A stretch of DNA of 18,830 nt from DUEL01 sp964580565 (GTDB taxonomy: Bacteria; Chloroflexota; Anaerolineae; B4-G1; DUEL01). The notes beneath the pieces were generated by a model that saw only the letters and a list, made by a program, of their open reading frames with translations, was not told where the DNA came from and made no database searches. The translations under genes and the position numbers were made by a program. The stretch lies in NCBI GenBank assembly GCA_964580565.1, contig CAZOLN010000045.1, positions 1 to 18,830 of the forward strand, read 5' to 3'. Below, piece after piece: positions 14,865 through 18,830 of this stretch; position 1 is the stretch's first letter, and each line of letters opens with the position of its first letter.

Positions 14865-16664
14865 CTATCCCTCCGCGATGGGGATGGAGAAGGTGAAGGT
14901 CGTCCCTTCTCCCACCTCGCTCTCCACCTCGATCTCCCCGCCCTGGAGTTCGACCAGGTTCTTGACGATGCAGAGCCCCAACCCGGTGCCCGGCTGGTCG
15001 CGGACAACCGGGTTGTCGGCCCGGAAGAACTTGGTGAAGAGCCGCTCCTGATCCTCTGGCGAGATGCCGATCCCCGTGTCGGAGACGGCACAGCGGACGA
15101 ACCGGCCGTCGGTCCAGGCACGGACCTCGATCCGACCGCCCTCCGGCGTGTATTTGTGCGCGTTGCTCAGCAGGTTGGTCAGCACCTGGGCCAGCCGCGA
15201 CGGGTCCGCCTGCACCCTCGGCAGATCGCCCGGCACTTGGACGGAGAGGTGCTGCCCCTTCGCTTCGATCTGGCCCTGAACCGTGCGCAGCGCTTCCTCC
15301 AGCGCGTCCGCCAGGCTCGTGGGCTGGATCTCCAACCGTAGCCTCCCCGTCTCGATGCGGGAGATGTCCTGCAGGTCGGAGACCAGGATGCGCATCCGTT
15401 CCACGTTGCTGCGGATCGTCTGGAGGAACTGCTTCTGCTGGTCGTTAAGCGGGCCGACGATCTCCTTGAGCAGCATGTCGGCGTACCCGCGGATGGAGGT
15501 CATCGGGGTGCGCAGTTCGTGGGCCACCAGGGAGACGAACTCCGACTTGGCGAGGTTGGCCTGGCGCACCTGTTCGTAGAGTCGGGCGTTGGCGATGGCG
15601 ATGGCGGCGTGATCGGCCAGCCGCCCCACAAACTGTATGTGGTCCTCGGAGAAGCCGCGCTCTCTCCTTCGCCACAGCTCCATCAGCCCGATGGTCTCTC
15701 CCTTGTATCGGATGGGGGTCACGATGCGGCTTCCGTTGAGCATCGCCGGCTCGTCACGTCCCATCGCCACCTGGGCGCCGTTCGGAGAGGGGATCTGGCT
15801 GGGCATCTCCCCCTCCTGCACGGTGATGGTAGGCTCCCCTTCGTCCCCCAGCAGGCGCAGCGTCCCGGCGTCGGCGCCAGTCGCCCGCATCGCCCAGGAG
15901 AGGGTCAGTTCCAGCACCCGGTGGATGTCCAGGGTGGCGTTCAACTCCCGGTCGATCTGTTGCATCGTCGTCAGTTCCCGCACGCGGACGGCCAACGTTC
16001 GGTCGGTCGCCGTGTACAACCGGGCGTTCTCGATAGCCACCGCCGCGTGGTTGGCGAAAGCGGTCAACAGGGCCACGTCCTCCTCGGAGAAGACGCCGGT
16101 CTTGATCCGGTTGTCCAGGTAGAGGGCGCCGATGACCCGTTCCCGCACCTGCAGGGGAACGCAGATGATGGAGCGGAGGCCGTACCCGATGACGCTTTCC
16201 TGCGCCGAGAACCGGGGGTCCACCTGGGCGTTGGTCGTCAGCACCGGCTGCCTTTGCTCCACGGCCATTCGGAGGACGGTCCGGCTCAGGTCCAGTTCCT
16301 CACCCCGGTCGAAGTTGTGGGCCACCTCGATGTTCAACTGTCCGTCGTCGTCCACCAACATCAGACAGCCCCGCTCGGCCCCGGTCAACTGGATCAGCGA
16401 GTCCATCACTCGGTTGAGGGTTTCATCGATGTCGAGAGAAGCGTTCAGCGAGGTGCTGATCTCAAAGAGGGTGGCTAACTGCTCTGTGCTCGTCCCGCCC
16501 TCCGCCGTCACGTACCGGTCCAGTTCGTTCAGCATCTGCTGCCACTCTTCCAGCCGGGCCATGAACTGGGCTGGGGGAAAGTCGGGCGATGCGGCGACGG
16601 CCTGGTACACCGCCCGCATGCTCTCTCGCAACGCGGCCAACACCGGGATCTGCTCCTCGGTCAT
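14865..16664 (-). CDS. Soluble GAF-GAF sensor histidine kinase
   Basis: The 599-residue protein senses a signal and autophosphorylates on histidine for transfer to a response regulator. In order it has an N-terminal helical region (1-60), a first GAF domain (about 62-215, including GAERGCLMLVDDDG and SIICVPLQVRERVIGALYLDN), a second GAF domain (about 230-362), HisKA with FVSLVAHELRTPMTSIRGY (His382), and HATPase with the N box LTNLLSNAHKYTPEGG (Asn497, Asn501), DTGIGI (529-534) and GTGLGL (559-564). No membrane span or signal peptide is visible, so it is probably cytoplasmic. No response regulator is adjacent, so it is an orphan kinase here. The ATG at 16664 follows GGGGTGAG. The ligand of the GAF domains cannot be predicted. 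Confidence 0.93.
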   Translation of the reverse strand: MTEEQIPVLAALRESMRAVYQAVAASPDFPPAQFMARLEEWQQMLNELDRYVTAEGGTSTEQLATLFEISTSLNASLDIDETLNRVMDSLIQLTGAERGCLMLVDDDGQLNIEVAHNFDRGEELDLSRTVLRMAVEQRQPVLTTNAQVDPRFSAQESVIGYGLRSIICVPLQVRERVIGALYLDNRIKTGVFSEEDVALLTAFANHAAVAIENARLYTATDRTLAVRVRELTTMQQIDRELNATLDIHRVLELTLSWAMRATGADAGTLRLLGDEGEPTITVQEGEMPSQIPSPNGAQVAMGRDEPAMLNGSRIVTPIRYKGETIGLMELWRRRERGFSEDHIQFVGRLADHAAIAIANARLYEQVRQANLAKSEFVSLVAHELRTPMTSIRGYADMLLKEIVGPLNDQQKQFLQTIRSNVERMRILVSDLQDISRIETGRLRLEIQPTSLADALEEALRTVQGQIEAKGQHLSVQVPGDLPRVQADPSRLAQVLTNLLSNAHKYTPEGGRIEVRAWTDGRFVRCAVSDTGIGISPEDQERLFTKFFRADNPVVRDQPGTGLGLCIVKNLVELQGGEIEVESEVGEGTTFTFSIPIAEG

Positions 16665-16697
16665 AACTCACCCCTTGCCTCGAATCGGTCTGTTCTC

Positions 16698-16759
16698 ACT
16701 ACAGAGACACAGAGGGCACGGAGTTCTTTTGACTCCTGTGTCCTCTGTGTCTCTGGGAT
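16698..16759. repeat. CACAGAG palindromic repeat, copy R7 (degenerate ends)
   Basis: The left arm starts ACTACAGAGACACAGAGG at 16698 and the right arm runs from 16733 to 16759, ending TCTCTGGGAT. The terminal ACCAC/GTGGT found in other copies has decayed. The right end is 4 nt from the TAA of the DNA glycosylase (16764-16766). Confidence 0.8.
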
Positions 16760-16763
16760 GTAC

Positions 16764-17648
16764 TTACTCCGTGTCCTCCTCAGGCCACGGCCACCACCAG
16801 TACACCAGTCCCTTCCACCTTCCCCACCGCGCAAAGGCGCGCTCGACCTCCCCCTGGTCCACGGGCTGGCCGTTGTACCATTCCTGGGCGACCCGCTTTC
16901 GGGCCACCGTGTCCGTCGGGATGGCCTCGTACCGGCCCATCAGCACCAGCAACAGCGCGGTGGCGTACTCCCCCACTCCCTGGAGGTCCTGGAGGAGGCG
17001 ACGGATATGGGCGGTGGGCAGGGTGCCGTCCTTCAACTGCTCCAGGTCCACCTCACCGCTCGCCACCCGCCGGGCCAGGTCGAGGAGATAGGGGGCTCGG
17101 TATCCCATCCCGATCGCCCGCAGGTCTTCCTCGCGGGCGGCGGCCAACTGGAACGGGGTGGGAAAGGCGTGGCGGGAGGGGTCGGTGGGGAGCGGGTCCC
17201 CATATTGGGTGACCAGGGCTTCCACCATCCGCACCGTCCGATCCCAGGTGGTGTTGGTCGTCAGCAGCACCTTCACCACGTCTTCGAAGATAGTAGGGGA
17301 GCGGAGGACCCGTCCCAGCCCCTCGCGCTCCAGGTGGGCCAGTCGCGGCTCCTCCCGGATCGCCTCGTAGAAGGGGGCCAGGTCCTCCCCCAGCCTCAAC
17401 ATCCACCACACCTTACGGGCCACTTCCTCCCGCTCGAACCCCTCCAGTCGATCTGGCACCTCCACCGTCACGCCGTCCCCGGCCTCGCGGATGAGAAGTT
17501 CCACCACCCGGCCCGTGCTCAGCCGCTCGATCCGGCCCAGGGCTGAGGTCCGATGGTCCAGGAAGAAGGGGGACAACTGAGCCCACCCGTGGGATGTGAC
17601 GATCGCTTGCAGGGAGAAAGGAGCACAAGCAGAAAGAGCCAGCCGCAC
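16764..17648 (-). CDS. HhH-GPD DNA glycosylase (OGG1/AlkA type)
   Basis: This 294-residue protein resembles the OGG1/AlkA branch of HhH-GPD glycosylases, which excise damaged bases in base excision repair. Visible features are the helix VVKVLLTTNTTWDRTVRM (124-141), IGMGYRAPYL (179-188, as in the OGG1 group), the helix-hairpin-helix LQGVGEYAT (222-230) and the catalytic Asp246 in IPTDTVARKRV. The position of the OGG1 catalytic lysine is Tyr228, so a monofunctional glycosylase is predicted, as in AlkA. There is no C-terminal Fe-S cysteine cluster. The GTG at 17648 was chosen because GAGGGGG lies 5 nt upstream; in-frame starts at 17672 and 17714 have no SD. The base substrate (alkylated or oxidised purines) is uncertain. 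It follows thiI on the same strand after 112 nt. Confidence 0.85.
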   Translation of the reverse strand: MRLALSACAPFSLQAIVTSHGWAQLSPFFLDHRTSALGRIERLSTGRVVELLIREAGDGVTVEVPDRLEGFEREEVARKVWWMLRLGEDLAPFYEAIREEPRLAHLEREGLGRVLRSPTIFEDVVKVLLTTNTTWDRTVRMVEALVTQYGDPLPTDPSRHAFPTPFQLAAAREEDLRAIGMGYRAPYLLDLARRVASGEVDLEQLKDGTLPTAHIRRLLQDLQGVGEYATALLLVLMGRYEAIPTDTVARKRVAQEWYNGQPVDQGEVERAFARWGRWKGLVYWWWPWPEEDTE

Positions 17649-17653
17649 GAATA

Positions 17654-17660
17654 CCCCCTC
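17654..17660 (-). promoter_or_regulatory. Shine-Dalgarno fixing a GTG start
   Basis: GAGGGGG lies 5 nt upstream of GTG at 17648-17646. It sets the start of the DNA glycosylase and shortens the longest open frame by 22 residues. Confidence 0.65.
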
Positions 17661-17760
17661 AAGACAGGCCATCGGCCCGTGTTCTTGCCTACAGATATAC
17701 CACGGTCCGTGCAAAAGGGGGTTGCAGGGGGGTTACGGTTTCGTTACGTGGTGCCCGGCG

Positions 17761-18830
17761 CTATGGCGCCACTTCCACCTTCGTCGCCTGGGCGAGCGCT
17801 TCCTCTACAAGCCGGTCCATCTCCGTGGCTTCCTCCGCCTCCAGCACCCGCTCCAGGCGGGGATGGGTGACCACCCGGCTGGGCATCAGGAACTGGCAGC
17901 AATCGTCCCCCTCCATCTGGGAGAGGATGAAGGTCCCGATCCGTTCGGCGATCGCCACGATTTCCTTCTTATCCATCCCGATCAGTGGGCGGAGGACCGG
18001 CATCTCCACCGCCTGCTCGATCGCGGCCAGGCTGTCCAGGGTTTGGGAGGCTACCTGGCCCAGCGATTCTCCGGTGAAGAGGGCCTTCCCCTTCTCGCGG
18101 CGGGTGAGCCGCTCCGCCACCCGCACCATCAGCCGCCGGTAGAGGATCACCCGGTAGGCGACGGGGGTGCGCACGGTGATCTCTCGCTGCTGGCGGCCGA
18201 TGGGGACGACGTAGAGGTAGGGCTCCATCCCGTAGGCGCTCATCGCGCGCACGATCTCCCGCGCCCGGGCCTCCGACCCCATCCAGTTGCCGAAGGGCCG
18301 GCTGTGGAAGTGGATCGGGATGACCCGGCAGCCCCGCTTCAGGGCCAGGTAGCCTGCGACGGGGGAGTCGATGCCGCCGGAGAGGAGCAGCCCCACCCGG
18401 CCGCTCACCCCCACCGGCAGCCCCCCCGGGCCGGGGTGGCGTCCGAAGGAGACGACGATCCGATCCCGCAGCACCTCGACCCCGATGACCAGTTCGGCCC
18501 CCTTCAGGCGGACCGGCCAGCCTGTCCGTTCCTGGACCGCCGCGCCGAGTTCCCGCTCGATCTGCGGCGAGGTCAGGGGGAAGGTTTTGTCGTCGCGGGA
18601 GGCCCGAATGCGGAAGGAGGCCACCGGATCGGAGGGGAGATGCGCCAGCACCACCTCCCGCACCGCCTCCAGGTCCCGCTCTACCAGGAAGGCCGGGGCG
18701 AAGTGGGCGATCCCGAAGACGGTGCCCAGCGCCTCCCGCCACGTCGTCAGGTCTAAGGGATGCTCGGCATAGACGATCATTCGACCCGACAGCCGCTCGA
18801 CCCGCTCGATCCCAATTTCCCTCAGACGAC
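17761..18830 (-). CDS. thiI: tRNA 4-thiouridine synthase ThiI, 5' end beyond window
   Basis: ThiI adenylates uridine 8 of tRNA and transfers sulfur to make 4-thiouridine. About 355 residues are visible. The frame stays open to the right edge: before the Met at 18780 it reads LREIGIERVERLSGR, typical of the ThiI N-terminal domain, so that ATG is internal. Next come a THUMP domain (FRIRASRDDKTFPLTSPQIE), the PP-loop SGGIDSP (18381-18361), TGESLGQVASQT, and GDDCCQFLMP matching the conserved EDCC segment that holds the sulfur-transfer cysteine. The protein ends soon afterwards without a rhodanese domain, so it is the short type, which relies on a cysteine desulfurase for sulfur (as in Bacillus). 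The gene ends with TAG at 17763-17761. Confidence 0.93.
   Translation of the reverse strand, partial: RLREIGIERVERLSGRMIVYAEHPLDLTTWREALGTVFGIAHFAPAFLVERDLEAVREVVLAHLPSDPVASFRIRASRDDKTFPLTSPQIERELGAAVQERTGWPVRLKGAELVIGVEVLRDRIVVSFGRHPGPGGLPVGVSGRVGLLLSGGIDSPVAGYLALKRGCRVIPIHFHSRPFGNWMGSEARAREIVRAMSAYGMEPYLYVVPIGRQQREITVRTPVAYRVILYRRLMVRVAERLTRREKGKALFTGESLGQVASQTLDSLAAIEQAVEMPVLRPLIGMDKKEIVAIAERIGTFILSQMEGDDCCQFLMPSRVVTHPRLERVLEAEEATEMDRLVEEALAQATKVEVAP

Noticed and set aside
2696..16759. CACAGAG repeats as a CRISPR array
   Set aside because: Copies are scattered kilobases apart between genes, are palindromic with variable centres, and no cas genes are present.
17649..17760. Promoter or terminator between thiI and the DNA glycosylase
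   Set aside because: A TATATC at 17694-17699 could be a -10 box but no -35 lies at proper spacing, and no hairpin with a T-tract follows thiI.

Overview
The window is a GC-rich stretch of a bacterial chromosome, probably from a Chloroflexota-like lineage. That placement is an inference from gene family types (AAA_32 Lon-like protease, paired M16 peptidases, soluble GAF-GAF histidine kinase, MgtC/DUF4010 protein), from mixed ATG/GTG/TTG starts with strong purine-rich Shine-Dalgarno (SD) sequences, and from abundant intergenic palindromes. No rRNA, tRNA, CRISPR array, transposase or phage gene was found.

Layout. Positions 1-581 hold no confident gene, only two weak small reading frames on the minus strand and a run of four hairpins. 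Positions 582-8199 form a minus-strand series, read right to left: dnaN (sliding clamp), a Lon-like protease, a diacylglycerol-kinase-family lipid kinase, a divergent PlsY-like acyltransferase, a membrane-anchored tandem-HKD phospholipase D/nuclease-like protein with its own promoter, and an unrecognised 194-residue protein coupled to it. A divergent promoter pair at 8241-8306 separates dnaN from the plus-strand series at 8347-14777: UDP-glucose 6-dehydrogenase, a catalytic M16 peptidase overlapping it by ATGA, a non-catalytic M16 partner, AcpS, an MgtC/DUF4010 membrane protein, and a family-4-like uracil-DNA glycosylase. This converges on a second minus-strand group at 14865-18830: a soluble histidine kinase, an OGG1/AlkA-type DNA glycosylase, and ThiI, whose 5' end lies beyond the right edge.

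How the genes relate. Most are housekeeping functions: replication and repair (DnaN, UDG, HhH-GPD glycosylase), phospholipid synthesis and turnover (PlsY-like, lipid kinase, AcpS, perhaps the PLD protein), proteolysis (Lon-like, M16 pair) and tRNA thiolation (ThiI). The two M16 genes divide the expected catalytic features between them, as known heterodimeric M16B enzymes do.

The most unusual signal is between the genes. Seven copies of a CACAGAG-rich inverted repeat (arms about 26 bp) occupy nearly every gap over 90 bp, and five of them start 1-4 nt after a stop codon. An unrelated palindrome (TTTCAGG type) also starts 4 nt after a stop. This points to a 3'-end role in transcripts or to an element that targets the position just after genes.
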